Positions 22,087 to 34,086 of a DNA stretch of 64,000 bases are shown here, in pieces; within the stretch, counting starts at the first letter, position 1; each line of letters opens with the position of its first letter. Source of the stretch: Antilocapra americana. Lineage: Eukaryota > Chordata > Mammalia > Artiodactyla > Antilocapridae. The DNA lies in assembly GCA_007570785.1 (NCBI GenBank), contig ML664161.1, positions 14,432,416 through 14,496,415 of the forward strand, read 5' to 3'. The notes beneath the pieces were generated by a model. The model was not told where the DNA came from. It worked only from the letters and a program-made list of their open reading frames with translations, and made no database searches. Position numbers and translations under genes: made by a program.

Positions 22087-23879
22087 GAGGATCGGAAGAG
22101 CTCATAAAATACAGCTGATTCTTAGAAACGTCTCTCCCTCAAGTATGGAGATATAAAAATGTTTAAAATGTGTTAAAATTTTGAGATAAATTAGCCATGG
22201 ATTTATGACACAATAATATTTTCAAATGCTCCAAAATTTTATGGAGGGCTTCACATTTCAGTGATATTTCTTTAAATACAAAGAACTCCATGGAAAATCT
22301 TGAGATAAGATTCCTACCTTAAGATTTTGTCTCCCCCTTTCTTTGGTTTTGAGAGAAATCAGAATTTGCTCACTTTGTGTTATCACTGAACTTGTAAACA
22401 TACTTAAGGTAAAAATGATGGCAGAATCAACTCAGAATATTTGAACCTTGGGAGGTGGGGTTTGGCAAAAACATAGCCTGTTGAAGAGGAAAACTAGATG
22501 ATTTTAGGAATCCACAGTAGTCGCTTGCATTGTCACATGCTCAGCAAATATTTATTAACATTTTTGGAAATGATTAAGATCCTTTTGGTTAGACTGGTGT
22601 TTTCTCTATTTGTGGTTTTGTGTTTATTTCTGAGTAATTCTGGATAACAATGGTAAGCCAAAAAATCAGTCAATAAACCCTTTGAGTATACTAGTTTTAT
22701 GCAAATTTAGATGGTATTATGAGAAAAGAATGTAGATCACTCCTGAAAAAGAAAAGGAAGGTCAAACATTTGCACAGAATCTTTGGTCTCAAATGCAACT
22801 CAGTCCACACTCCTCTCCCAAATCCCATTTACAGTGTTTGTCATGTGATGTGGGAAATCACTAGGAAGACCTGTGGAGGTGTCGTATGTCAATAACTGCA
22901 CAGATGGCCAGGCGTTTAAGTTTATTTTTTCAGTGACTCTTTCCCATCACCAATGAGTGAGCTAGGAGAGACTTGACCACTCCCATTTCACAGAAAAGTT
23001 CACAGAGATGTTAATAACATATTCAATATATATGGATAGCAATAGTATCATCAGGAGTCAACTCTAAGATTGCTTCATTCCAAAGCCCAGCCTCTTTTCA
23101 CTTTTCACCACAACACTCTTACATCTCATGAATGTTTCTAGTGACTACTCTATACTTGCCTCCTTCTTTTTAGAAGAGTGAGTGTGAGACTGTAAGGTTT
23201 GGATAAGAGAGTGACATTGAATAGGCAAGGTAAGATTGAGCCATTTATAGGCTCAACTGGAGATTTCATAAATAGCCACAATTGACAGATTTCAACTGCA
23301 GACAGATGGTAGTTTTGGCTAGGATCAGCTCAATTCCTCGAAGGTAGTTCTGTGCTACCAGAGCTGGTCTGCTCTGCACTCCTTTGGGCTGGCTCAGCAT
23401 GGAGTGTGATGAGGAGGTTTTGGCTGGACTGAATCTTAATATTTCACAATGTCAGAACTGAAATGAAGGGAAAACTAATATACTTTGTATGTTACTTCCT
23501 CTTCCTAGAGATATTATCACAAAGGGACCTGGGATGTAGGTTGAAGAGATATATACTTGAAATTCCTATCTTCTCTCAGTGATTATTGATACGTGTGGCC
23601 AGCACAGATTCAACTTATTTTTAGATCAAATATACAGTTGGTAAACAAACTATATTTTAGGCTTGAATTAAATTCATTTTTCCTTCCAGTCTGTCCCAAA
23701 TCTAATTGATTGGGCACCTTTCCACTTCATATTCTTGTTTATTTAGAGGAAATATAATCCATATGTTTCACATTCATTTATATTTAGTTCATCAAAGTGC
23801 TATTTGGCAATCAGCATTTGGTGTCTCCTAAAAGATTCTTGAGGTGCTTTTGTTAAGATTTATCTCTTCTAATCAGGAT
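22087..23879. other. Unique sequence, nothing recognised
   Basis: AT-rich DNA without recognised repeats, except a possible very old MIR trace near 22920-23100. No coding signal. Confidence 0.4.
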
Positions 23880-24013
23880 ATGGAGAAGGGCATGACAACC
23901 CATTCCACTATTCTTGCCTGGAGAATCCCATGGACAAAGGATCCTGGTGGGCTACAGTCCATGGAGTCGCAAAGAGTTGGACACGACTTAAGTGACTTAG
24001 CATGCACACACGC
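23880..24013 (+). mobile_element. Bov-A SINE, head missing
   Basis: It begins within the monomer ('tggagaagggcatgac') and ends 'gttggacacgacttaagtgacttagcatgc'. The tRNA-derived half is absent. Confidence 0.9.
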
Positions 24014-24299
24014 AATCAGGACATAGTATGATGTCTGGAGAGAAACAAAGTTCCCAAAGGGCTCTAGGTCAGCTCAAAACTCCATTCAAAACTGGTTATG
24101 AAAGACTGAGTTTAGAAGAGTTCTTTTGTACAATTCATTGCTCTCTGAAACAGTCAGGAGAGACTGCTAGATAAAGAGTTACTGGATTCCTCAAACAGCT
24201 TAGTTTAATGTTTATCATCCAGCCACCAATGAACAGATTGATAAATATACTATTTTATTTATGTACTATATACTAAACATTATGTACTCTGCATACATA

Positions 24300-25160
24300 G
24301 TAAGTAGAACATTAGGATTTGACTACATAAAAATTAAAAGCATATGACTAACTGGTAAGTAGTATTGGCAACAAATGTGTCAAAGGCTATTATATTTAAT
24401 AAATGAAAAAGCATATTTGAAAATAATAATGCAAATATCCCACTAGAAAAATAAATGTGACAGAAGGAAACACATGGAAACACACATACATATAAATGGG
24501 AAATTAACATGTGCAAAACATTTGGTTTTATTAATACTCAAGTGATGCAAATTAAAACAAAATGAGATATAATTTTTAAACTAGCAAATTTGCAAAATAA
24601 TGTTAAAACATTAAATGCTACCAAGAGTTTTTTTTTTTTTACATAATCTGCAGGTTGAATTGTAAACTGGTATAATTTTCCTAGAAATACATTTAACGAT
24701 ATGAATAAGATTCTTAAAAGAGTTCATGTCCTTTCATGCAATAATTTTACTTCTAGGAATCCATCCAAAGTTGTGGGCAAAGATTTATATGCAAAAGTAT
24801 TTATTGCATTGCTGTTTCTAATATTGAAAATAAAAAAGCCAACTTTTCAAATAATGGAATTAAGTTATGGCTAAATAGGGTACATTGCATAAGCTATTAT
24901 TCATTTATTAATATCACACTATGGCATTTAATGTCATGAGGAAATGCTGTCGTATAAATGAGAAAAAACAGAAAATGAAACTCATATATGATTCCAACTT
25001 TGCAAAAATAAAACCAGACACACAAATGCATGAAAATATATATTAAGAGAAACCAGTTGTTACCAGTTATGTGATTTTATTTTTATTCTTTTTAATTTTC
25101 TGCCTTTTAAAAATAATAAGCATGTGTTAATTTTATAATCATAAGACATTAAATATTGCT
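24300..25160 (+). mobile_element. L1M LINE 3' remnant
   Basis: Degraded L1 ORF2 end and 3' UTR: 'gactacataaaaattaaaagc', 'gatgcaaattaaaacaaaatgagat', 'ttctaggaatccatccaaag', 'tatttattgcattgctgtttc'. It is full of stops and very AT-rich. Confidence 0.75.
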
Positions 25161-25482
25161 TATAGTGAAGGAATTCTTTGAACTTCCAATAGGCTAAAGC
25201 AGTAGAAGTAGTATATTCATCAAAAACTGATATGGTATTTTTTGGGATTTCTGATGTCCGTTAAATAACTTTTCTTTTTTCATGTTTTCATGGCAGTAGT
25301 GGAGCCATCTTTGAAAAGGTCTATAAATGAAGCTTTTTTTTCATACAAAGCAAATGATAATCTAGAAGAAAAAGCATTCACTCTACCTTGTCAGTTAGAA
25401 AAAAGCTCCCACAATTCATGTTAGAATAATTTTCTGATTTCTGAATGTAATATGGTTGGAAATTTCTTTAGGTACCTTCAGT

Positions 25483-25583
25483 TGAGTTAAGTTCAGTCAC
25501 TCAGTCATGTCCAACTCTTTGTGACCCCATGGACTGCAGCACACTAGGCTTCCCTGTCCATCACCCACTTCCTTAGCTTGAAG
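25483..25583 (-). mobile_element. BovB LINE 3'-end fragment
   Basis: Only the last 100 bases of BovB are present in reverse ('gttcagtcactcagtcatgtcc', 'gactgcagcacactaggc', 'ccctgtccatcacccact'). Confidence 0.8.
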
Positions 25584-25789
25584 GGAAAACAGTTATTTGA
25601 ATAAGCCAGTTATCATAAAGAAAACATTTTACATCTTTTCAGAAGGCATTTTCCCCTTGAGTTTAGGCTTGATTGACTTGATTTATCTACCTCATTAGGG
25701 AGAAGGGAGTTTGGATACACAGCATAATAAGATATAGTTGAGAAATTGGAAACTTGTTACAAACAAAATCTAGTCTGGAGAGACAACAT

Positions 25790-25950
25790 GATATGGAGTG
25801 AATTAAAACCTTGGGTTGCATTTTAGTTCTGCCACCTCAAAGATGTGTAAGCTTGTTCCATCATGCTATAGTTCTCGTCTACCTCAAAGTGTTCTTGTGA
25901 GGAATACATGCATATGTGTGAACTGTTATTGTTATCATACAATCTATGGA
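25790..25950 (+). repeat. MIR SINE
   Basis: Degraded MIR: 'tagttctgccacctcaaagatgtg', 'cgtctacctcaaagtgttcttgtgagga'. Confidence 0.55.
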
Positions 25951-26012
25951 AGGTGGTACTAGAAATTAGGCTCTTGTTTTATCTTAATATTGATGAGTTG
26001 GACCAGAAGTTT

Positions 26013-26052
26013 CTTGGTAGAAGTGATTGAAACTTGGTAGAAGTCACTGAAA
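26013..26052 (+). repeat. 20-bp tandem duplication
   Basis: Units 26013-26032 and 26033-26052 are identical at 18 of 20 bases ('cttggtagaagtgattgaaa' type). Confidence 0.85.
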
Positions 26053-26512
26053 CTTTCACTCCATTCTTTATAATGTCCCCAGAAATTTTAATTTAAGCTA
26101 AGAGATATGGATGCCATACTTTTATTTGCTGGTAGCCCTAACTGTCCAATTGTTCTGAATGACCTGAAGATCAAATATTCTTTAAAATATATGTTTTTAT
26201 ATTTACAGTAAACTCTAAAAGAAATGAAATAGGCCACACATCTATCTATTTTATAGCTACCTCATGTCTGTGTGCACCTTAATTTAAAAATAACTCAGTC
26301 AGCTGAATATAATATTTGTGAAGAAAGCTTATTGTTTTATAATTTTGAAAAGTTAGAAATAAAAACTGCTCTGGGTCAAAGTGTGTAGTGAAGAAGCCAT
26401 GTCTCATCTCAAGGAGCTATTGGATGGGCTTGCAGAGAGAGACCCTCAAGGGAAAGTGGAGTCTGCCTGTGGGAAAAGCAGTTGATAACTATCTGTCACA
26501 ACAACCCCACAG

Positions 26513-26630
26513 TAGGACGTTTTTTGGCCACACTGCGAGGTTTGTGGGATCTCAGTTCCCTGACCAGGGTTCTAACCTGGACCCTTGGCAGTGGGAACAC
26601 AGAGTCCTAAACACTGCTGCAAGGGAATTC
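26513..26630 (-). mobile_element. CHR-type SINE
   Basis: Reverse orientation: 'tttttggccacactgcgagg', 'ccctgaccagggttctaacc', 'gctgcaagggaattc'. The short direct repeat 'ccccacag' flanks it (26505-26512 and 26631-26638). Confidence 0.85.
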
Positions 26631-26638
26631 CCCCACAG

Positions 26639-27559
26639 CTGGATTTTAAACTCCAGGCAGTAGATGTTCGACAACGCCAGCCAAGGAAAACCAAAAGTTA
26701 TCAGTTTAAATTCATGAAGTGACAAAGACATTTCTGGAAAAAAAAAATTGAACTTTTTTTTCCTTGATAGCAGATTCAAATAAAAGGTCAGGAATGCTCA
26801 TAGACACTGAGGCAGGCCAGATGTAGAGGGAAAACCAGGACCTCTTGTTTGCTTATTTGTTTATGCCTCCTGTAAGTGGAATTTGGGCTTCTTAATAAGA
26901 ACTTACATTTTGTTTAATTTCTGTTCTTACTGAGGTTTATTTTTGTATGATAAGAAAGTATAAGCATAATTTTCTTAATAATGACTAATTTTTTATGCAT
27001 ATAAACTTCAAGTGGGAAGTATTTATTCTATTTTAAAAATGTGAATTGAGTAACATGACAAAGAGCACTGTGCTCCTCCAGAGATTCATTATAGAATGAG
27101 TGAGCTTCTGCAATATTTCAGTCTAGAAGCCGTTAGGTGGGCATGAGCAGGACTGACTACCGAAAGGAAGGAGGTGAGGTGGCAGAGTCGGCGTGGGGCA
27201 GGCTGGCATGGGACATCAGAACCTGAGTAGGGTGGAGGCCTCCTTGTGAAGGTGGGGGAACTGTAGCAGTATCAGGAGACTGAGTACCTATAGGGAGACT
27301 GACTCAATAAGTAAATAAGTTAATAATGGTTTTATGCTATTTAAGAAGAAAGTTATAAATTTAGTAAAGGAAAAAAATGCAATGAACCGTGTGATATTAG
27401 ATTGGAATCAGAGGTATTGATGTGAACTCATTGTTACACACACACACACACACAAACTTTTTACCTTCCTAGCTCCGGTCATTGAGAGGTCCCCAGAGCC
27501 CTGACATCCCAGTCACAATAAGCACATCTAGTGGCCAAATCTTGATTTCAAAGTACCAT
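26639..27559. other. Unique sequence with a short (AC)n run
   Basis: No gene is seen. A short AC run sits at 27436-27454. The interval 27120-27250 is G-rich with several CpGs but carries no recognised feature. Confidence 0.4.
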
Positions 27560-28885
27560 TCTTTACTAAAAGAAATTGTGATTGGAGAAATTGCTGATTC
27601 TAGGACTGGGCCAGGGAAAGTATAAAAGAAACCTGGAATATCTTATTGTCCTAGGATGTAGGAAGTGTTCAAAGTATGGTGGGAACATGATGACAGAAAC
27701 GTCTTTGAAAGGACTCACATGAGCACTGGGTAATCTGAACTTCAAAACAGATAATCTTAGTAAAGGATTATAACTCATTGAATAAAATAGGCTCCTTGAG
27801 TCCATACTAATACATCAATAGATAAATAAATTGAGAAAGGTGGTTTCTGACTAATGAATGTAGAAAGAATACTTACATTAGAATATCACCATTTGGCAAC
27901 CATTACAGTAGTAACTAAGCCAAGAAACATCTATGAGTATTAGCACTAAGGGAGTAAAAGTTTGATGAGAAGAAAATATAGTCTCAAAGATGTACCTACT
28001 ATAAAGTATTTACATATTAATAAAAAAGAGTACCTTGAATAAACCTGGTTGATACCATCTTAATCCAGTTATCAAAGTTAACCTTACCAGAAAAGAGACA
28101 CAAGAAATTGTGACCACTTTATCGGACTTCTGAGACTTTACTGCCAAAGATATATAACCTTGGTCTAATCGTGAGAAAACATCAGGCAGGCTCAAACTGA
28201 GGGACATTCTACAAATAACTGGCATGCAGTTTTCAAAAGTATCAAGGACTTGGCTATATAGAAAGACTGGGGAGCTATTCCATACTGAAGGAGACTAGAG
28301 ACACAAAGAACTAGATGTTTAAGTCTGTACTGGATCCTTTTGCTATGAAGAACATTATTGGAAAAATCAGTAAAAATTAAATGGAGTCTGATATTAGATA
28401 TTTTGTTGTTGTTCAGTCACTAAGTGGTGTGACCCCATGGACTCTTTGTGACCCCATGGACTGCAGCATGCCAGGCTTCTCTGTCCTTCACTATCTCCCA
28501 GAGTTTGCTCAAACTCATGTCAATGATACCATCCAACCATCTCATCCTCTGTCACCCCTTTCCTCTCCTGCCCTCAATCTCTTCCAACATCAGGGTCTTT
28601 TCCAGTGAGTTGGCTCTTCATATCAGGTGGCCCAAGTATTGGAGCTTCAGCTTCATCATCAGTCCTTCCAGTGATTATTCAGGATTGATTTTCTTTAGGA
28701 TTTACTGGTATATTAGAGATGATAGTCATGTATCATGTTAATTTCCCCATTTCAATGGCCTTATTTTAATTATGCAGAAGAATGCCTTTGTCTGGAGGAA
28801 ATTTATGCTAAATTCTTGAGGATTTATATGACAGTATGTTGGTAACCTTAAAATGGTTTAGGAAAAAATAATTTTTGTACTGCAT
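27560..28885 (+). mobile_element. L1M LINE 3' UTR, split by BovB
   Basis: The old L1M 3' UTR is readable: 'catcaatagataaataaattga', 'aactgagggacattctacaaataact', 'gtactggatccttttgct'. It resumes after the BovB at about 28712 ('gtatcatgttaatttcc', 'aaatggtttagg'). There is no open frame. Confidence 0.75.
28403..28711 (-). mobile_element. BovB LINE 3' end, inserted in L1M
   Basis: About 310 bp of the BovB 3' end in reverse: 'gactgcagcatgccaggcttc', 'gggtcttttccagtgagttgg', 'ccaagtattggagcttcagc'. The words 'gtgaccccatggact' occur twice in tandem at about 28428-28463. An 'atattaga' direct repeat flanks it. Confidence 0.9.
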
Positions 28886-29104
28886 TTGCAGCATTTTGGT
28901 AATTCTATAATAATTTCAAAACAAAAGTTAGCTTTAGTATGAAATGAATGACTAAGAAGTACCCTCTGTCCTCAGAGAGGCTAACTTATAGTTGCAGGGC
29001 CATGACAACAAAGGCGAAGTTCAGCAGGGTAAAGAGGGAGGCAATCTGGTGACATGGTTACTTCTTGGACCAAAAAGTCCATCTTCAATAGTAGCCCTGC
29101 AGTG

Positions 29105-29240
29105 GGGCTGGTATAAAGTTTGAGGGATTCAGTTTTCTTCTCTATAAAAAGGGGATGATGATAGTATAACCTTATCGGGTAATGTAAAGTTTATAGAGCA
29201 TATAAGGCAAGTGCATAATACATGATAGCAATTGTATTAC
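29105..29240 (+). repeat. MIR fragment
   Basis: 'attcagttttcttctctataaaaaggggatgatgatag' and 'aagtttatagagcatataaggcaagtgc' match the MIR second half. Confidence 0.6.
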
Positions 29241-29264
29241 TAGTTATTGGCAATTAAACTCATG

Positions 29265-29490
29265 ATTATTTGTAGTCAGAGAGCTGCATCTAAATTCAAG
29301 CCCTGCCACTTTCTATGTGACCTTGAGCAAGTTGCTAATTTTTCTAAGACTCAGGTTCTCCACTGAAAACAGAAATAATTATCATGTTAATGAGTGCCAG
29401 TAACAGAGTAGGTGTGAGAATTAAATAAGATAATGCAAAATGCTTAGCTCTTTTTAAGCACTTTATAAATGTGTTATTGTCACATAAATA
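29265..29490 (+). repeat. MIR SINE
   Basis: A good MIR: 'tcaagccctgccactttctatgtgaccttgagcaagttgc', 'aagactcaggttctccactg', 'gagaattaaataagataatgcaaaatgcttag', 'ataaatgtgttattgtc'. Confidence 0.85.
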
Positions 29491-29999
29491 TCAGATGAAA
29501 TATTAATAGAATAAATTCCATCAGATAAATTAAAAGCATGTGGCAGTTCTGAGAAGAAGGAAAAACCATCTGGGTAGAAGTAAGGGAAAATCACTAGGTT
29601 GTAGAATTCTCTGGAACAACTGAGAAGTTTTTACTCTGGTTAATAGATGCTAAGGCTAGAAGAAGGGCAGGAGTAATAGGAAAGAGGAAGAAGGTCAAGG
29701 GAGAAACAGAGTCATTTGTGATTTCTCAGCATTAATAGATGACATGCAGCCAGGAAGGAAGAGCCAGCGTGTGGGAAAGACACTGGATCACAGTGTTGAG
29801 GGGACGCTGGCAGGAAGTGAAACTGGCTCTAGGGGGAGAGTTCTTCTCTAGAGAAAAGGAGACTGGAATGGGCAAGCATAGATGCTGAACTGATGATGGA
29901 AGTCTATGAGTGAATGAGATTTCCAAGGATAACTGCCCAAGAGATAAGGAAGGAGGAGCTAGGGGCAGAACCAGGGAAAGTGCCTTCATTTAGGGAGGG
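29491..29999. other. Unique purine-rich sequence
   Basis: Nothing recognised. It ends in 'agggaggg' (29992-29999), one half of the likely BovB target-site duplication. Confidence 0.4.
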
Positions 30000-32900
30000 C
30001 AAAGGGAGGACTGGCAAACCACTTCAGTATCCATGCCTTGAGAACCCCATGAACAGTATGAAAAGGCACTATGATAGGACACTGAAAGAGGAACTCCCCG
30101 GGTCGGTAGGGGCCCAAAATGTTGCTGGAGATCAGTAGAGAAATAACCCCAGAAAGAATGAAGGGATGGAGCCAAAGTAACAACAATACTCAGTTGTGGA
30201 TGTGACTGGTGATAGAAGCAAGGTCCGATCTGTAAAGAGCAATATTACATAGGAGCCTGGAATGTTAGGTTCATGAATCAAGGCAAATTGAAAGTGGTCA
30301 AACAGGAGATGGCAAGAGTGAATGAATCAGCGAACTAAGATGGACTGGAATGGGTGAATTTAACTCAGATGACCATTATATCTACTACTGTGGGGAAGAA
30401 TCCCTTAGAAGAAATGGAGTAGCCATCACGGTCAACAAAAGAGTCCAAGATGCAGTACTTGGATGCAATCTCAAAAACGACAGAATGATCTCTGTTCATT
30501 TCCAAGGCAAACCACTCAATATCACGGTAATCCAGCCCTATGCCCCAACCAGTAATGCTGAAGAAGCTTAAGTTGAATGGTTCTATGAAGACCTACAAGA
30601 CCTTTCAGAACTAACACCCAAAAAAGATGTCTTTTTCGTTATAGGGGACTGGAATGCAAAAGTAGAAAATCAGGAAACACCTGGAGTAACAGGCAAATTT
30701 GACCTTGGGGTGCAGAATGAAGCAAGGCAAAGGCTAGTAGAGTTCTGCCAAGAGAACGCACTGATAATAGGAAACCCGTCTTCCAACAACACAAGAGAAG
30801 ACTCTACACATGGACATCACCAGATGGTCAACACCAAAATCAGATTGATTATATTCTTTGCAGCCAAAGATGGAGAAGTTCTATACAGTCAGCAATAACA
30901 AGACTGGGAACTGACAGTGACTCAGATCATGAACTCCTTATTGCCAAATTCAGACTTAAATTGAAGAAAGTAGGGAAAACCACTAGACCATTCAGGTATG
31001 ACCTAAATCAAATCCCTTATGATTATACAGTGGAAGTGAGAAATAGATTTAAGGGACTAGATCTGATAGAGTGCCTGATGAACTATGGATGGAGGTTCAT
31101 GACATTGTATAGGAGACAGAAATTAAGACCATCCCCATGGAAAAGAAATGCAAAAAAGCAAAATGGCTGTCTGAGAAGGCCTTACAAATATCTGTGAAAA
31201 GAAGAGAAGCGAAAAGCAAAGGAGTGAAGGAAAGCTATTCCCATTTGAATGCAGAGTTCCAAAGAATAGCAAAGAGAGATAAGAAAGCCTTCCTCAATGA
31301 TCAATGCAAAGAGATAGAGGAAAACAAAAGAATGGGAAATACTAGAGATCTCTTCAAGAAAATTAGAGATACCAAGGGAACATTTCACGCAAAGATGGGC
31401 TCGATAAAGGACAGAAATGGTATGGACCTAACAGAAGCAGAAGATATGAAGAAGAGGTGGCAAGAATACACAGAAGAACTGTACAGAAAAGATTTTCATG
31501 ACTAAGATAATCACAATGGTGTGATCACTCACACTCACCTAAAGCCAGACATCCTGGAATGTGAAGTAAAGTGGGCCTTAGAAAGCATCACTATGAACAA
31601 AGCTAGTGGAGGTGATGAAATTCCAATTGAGCTATTTCAAATCCTGAAAGATGATGCTATGAAAGTGCTGCACTCAATATGTCAGCAAATTTGGAAAACT
31701 CAGCAGTGGCCACAGGACAGGAAAAGGTCAGTTTTCATTCCAATCCCAAAGAAAGGCAATGCCAAAGAATGTTCAAACTACTGCGCAATTGCACTCATCT
31801 CACACGCTAGTGAAGTAATGCTCAAAATTCTCCAAGCCAGGCTTCAATAATACGTGAACCATGAACTTCCAGATGTTCAAGCTGGTTTTAGAAAAGGCAG
31901 AGGAACCAGAGATCAAATTGCCAACATCTACTGGATCATCGAAAAAGCAAGAGAGTACCAGAAAAACATCTATTTCTGATTTATTGACTATGCCATAGTA
32001 TTTGACTGTGTGGATCACAATAAACTGTGGAAAATCCTTAAAGAGATGGGAATATCAGACCATCTGACCTGTCTCTTGAGAAACCTGTATGCAGGTCAGG
32101 AAGCAACAGTTAGAACTGGACATGGAACAACAGACTTGTTCCAAATAGGAAAAGGAGTATGTCAAGGCTGTATATTGTCACCCTGCTTATTTAACTTGTA
32201 TGCAGAGTACATCATGAGAAATGCTTGGCTGGAGGAAGCACAAGCTGGAATATAAGATCACTGGGAGAAATATCAATAACCTCAGATATGCAGACACCAC
32301 CCTTATGGCAGAAAGTGAAGAGGAACTAAAGAGCTTCTTGATGAAAGTGAAAGAGAAGAGTGAAAAAGTTGGCTTAAAGCTCAACATTCAGAAAACTAAA
32401 ATCATGGCATCTGGTCCCACCACTTCATGGGAAATAGATGGAGAAACAGTGGAAACAGTGTCAGACTTTATTTTTCTGGGCTCCAAAATTACTGCAGATG
32501 GTGATTTCAGCCATGAAATTAAAAGACACTTACTCCTTGGAAAGAAAAGCATGACCAACCTAGATAGCATATTGAAAAGCAGAGACATTACTTTGCCAAC
32601 AAAGGTCCATCTAGTCAAGGCTATGGTTTTTCCAGTAGTCATGTATGGATATGAGGGCTGGACTGTGAAGAAAGCTGAGTGCCAAAAAATTTATGCTTTC
32701 GAACTGTGGTGTTGGAGAAGACTCTTGAGAGCCCCTTGGACTGCAAGGAGATCCAACCAGTCCATCCTAAAGGAGACCAGTCCTGGGTGTTCATTGGAAG
32801 GACTGATATTGAAGCTGAAACTCCAATACTTTGGCCACCTCATGCCAAGAGTTGACTCATTGGAGAAGACCCTGTTGCTGGGCAGGATTGGGGGCAGGAG

Positions 32901-33069
32901 GAGAAGGGGACAACAGAGGATGAGATGGCTGGATGGCATCACCGACTCGATGGACATGAGTTTGGGTAAACTCTGGGAGTTGGTGATGGCCAGGGAGGCC
33001 TGGCACGCTGAAATTCATGGGGTCGCAAAGAGTTGGACATGACTGAGCGACTGAACTGAACTAAACTGA
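30000..33069 (+). mobile_element. Near full-length BovB (RTE-clade) LINE
   Basis: The 3.07-kb element runs from BovB 5' sequence ('ccacttcagtatccatgcc') through endonuclease and reverse transcriptase to the standard 3' end ('catgactgagcgactgaactg'). A likely 8-bp duplication 'agggaggg' flanks it (29992-29999, 33070-33077). BovB is a non-LTR retrotransposon acquired horizontally by ruminant ancestors and the partner LINE for Bov SINEs, whose tails match its 3' end. This is the most complete copy here and the only plus-strand one. Confidence 0.95.
30250..33042 (+). pseudogene. BovB ORF (endonuclease + reverse transcriptase), inactivated
   Basis: The endonuclease half is readable: GEFNSDDHYIYY at 30350 onward, GDWNAKV at about 30641 and SDHELL at about 30920, the usual APE-type landmarks. 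The frame is broken, for example at TAA 30569-30571. A coiled, lysine-rich linker follows (31137-31505). In the reverse transcriptase, motif A reads FIDYA..FD at about 31980, directly after a TGA (31977-31979). The catalytic YADD box is shortened to YADT at 32287-32298, consistent with loss of one aspartate codon. The C-terminal 273 codons (32221-33042) are open. It cannot encode an active enzyme. Confidence 0.93.
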
Positions 33070-33077
33070 AGGGAGGG

Positions 33078-33497
33078 TGGGAGTGTTCGGAGGTGAGAGG
33101 GTGGGGAAGAGATAGAAGTGGTGAATGAATTAGGAAGATGCTAATTAAGAGGCAAGGGAGTAGCTTGTTCAGAGAAAGAATGCAGAGGGTTGAGAAGAAT
33201 AAAGGGTGGGAGAAAGACACTTTGTTAGTTACTTAACTGGTCATTGCCAAGTTACAAGAAGGGAGTAGAAGCTAGACTCCCAGGGGTTAAGTGTCAGGGA
33301 AAGCATATGGGAAATAAGGTGCAGGACTTGGAGGAAACTTCTTGATGGAATTCTCATGCTAAGGCAGACATACCAGGAAGCAGATAAGCTTTCAGTTTCA
33401 ATCCCCTAGCTCCCAGACCTTTCCCAGGCCCTAGGATGTGCTAGCAGTGCCTTTCTATGGTTATGTAACCAGTAAAACTTACACACTTAAGATATTT
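33078..33497. other. Unique sequence, nothing recognised
   Basis: Purine-rich DNA after the BovB 3' end. No coding or repeat signal. Confidence 0.4.
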
Positions 33498-34086
33498 GAC
33501 TTAGTCTGTTCAGGCTGCTTTAACAAAATCCCACAAACTAGGTGGCTTAAACAAAAGAAATGTATTTGTCACAGTTCTGAAGGCTGGGGACTCTAGTCAG
33601 TACCAACATGGTCAGGGGGAGCCCTCTTCCTGGTGTGCAAGATAGCATCCTGTCTCCCTATTTTCTCACAAGGTGGGGGTGGGAGGGATGAAGGAGAAAG
33701 GGAAAGAGAGAGATCCTCTTTTATAAAAGCATTAGTTTGGGGGATGTCTTGGTGGTCCAGTGGTTAAGACTTCACCTTCCATTGCAAGGGGTCTGGGTTC
33801 AATCCCTGTTCAGGGAGATAAGATCCCAGATGATCTGCAGTTAAAAAACAAAAACTTATATAAAACAGAAGCAATATTGTAAAAAATTCAATAAAAAGTT
33901 TTAAAAATGGTCCACATCAAAAAAATCTTTAGAAAAGCATTAGTCTCATTAGAAGATCCCCACACTCATGACCTAATCTAGCCTAATTACTTCCCAAAGG
34001 ACCAGCTTCCAAATACCATCACACTGGAAATTAGGCTTTCAACACAGGAATTTTGGAGGAAGACAAACATTCAGTCCATGCTAATG
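33498..34086 (-). mobile_element. ERVL-MaLR LTR (MLT1 type), split by a CHR SINE
   Basis: A solitary old LTR in reverse: 'caggctgctttaacaaaatcccacaaactagg', 'gtcacagttctgaaggctgggg', then after the SINE 'cccaaaggaccagcttccaaatacc' and 'ggaattttggaggaagacaaac'. Only the LTR is seen, with no internal retroviral genes. The sequence between the two halves, apart from the SINE, is continuous. Confidence 0.75.
33737..33932 (+). mobile_element. CHR-type SINE inside the MLT1 LTR
   Basis: Plus orientation: 'tcttggtggtccagtggttaag', 'gggttcaatccctgttcagg', A-rich tail to 33930. A perfect 12-bp duplication 'aaaagcattagt' (33725-33736 and 33933-33944) proves a retrotransposition into the LTR. Confidence 0.95.

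Noticed and set aside
32221..33042. 273-codon open frame as a possible host gene
   Set aside because: It is the C-terminal part of the BovB reverse-transcriptase ORF, continuous with upstream broken BovB coding sequence.
33672..33690. G-rich run with G-quadruplex potential
   Set aside because: Short, inside the old MLT1 LTR, with no supporting context.
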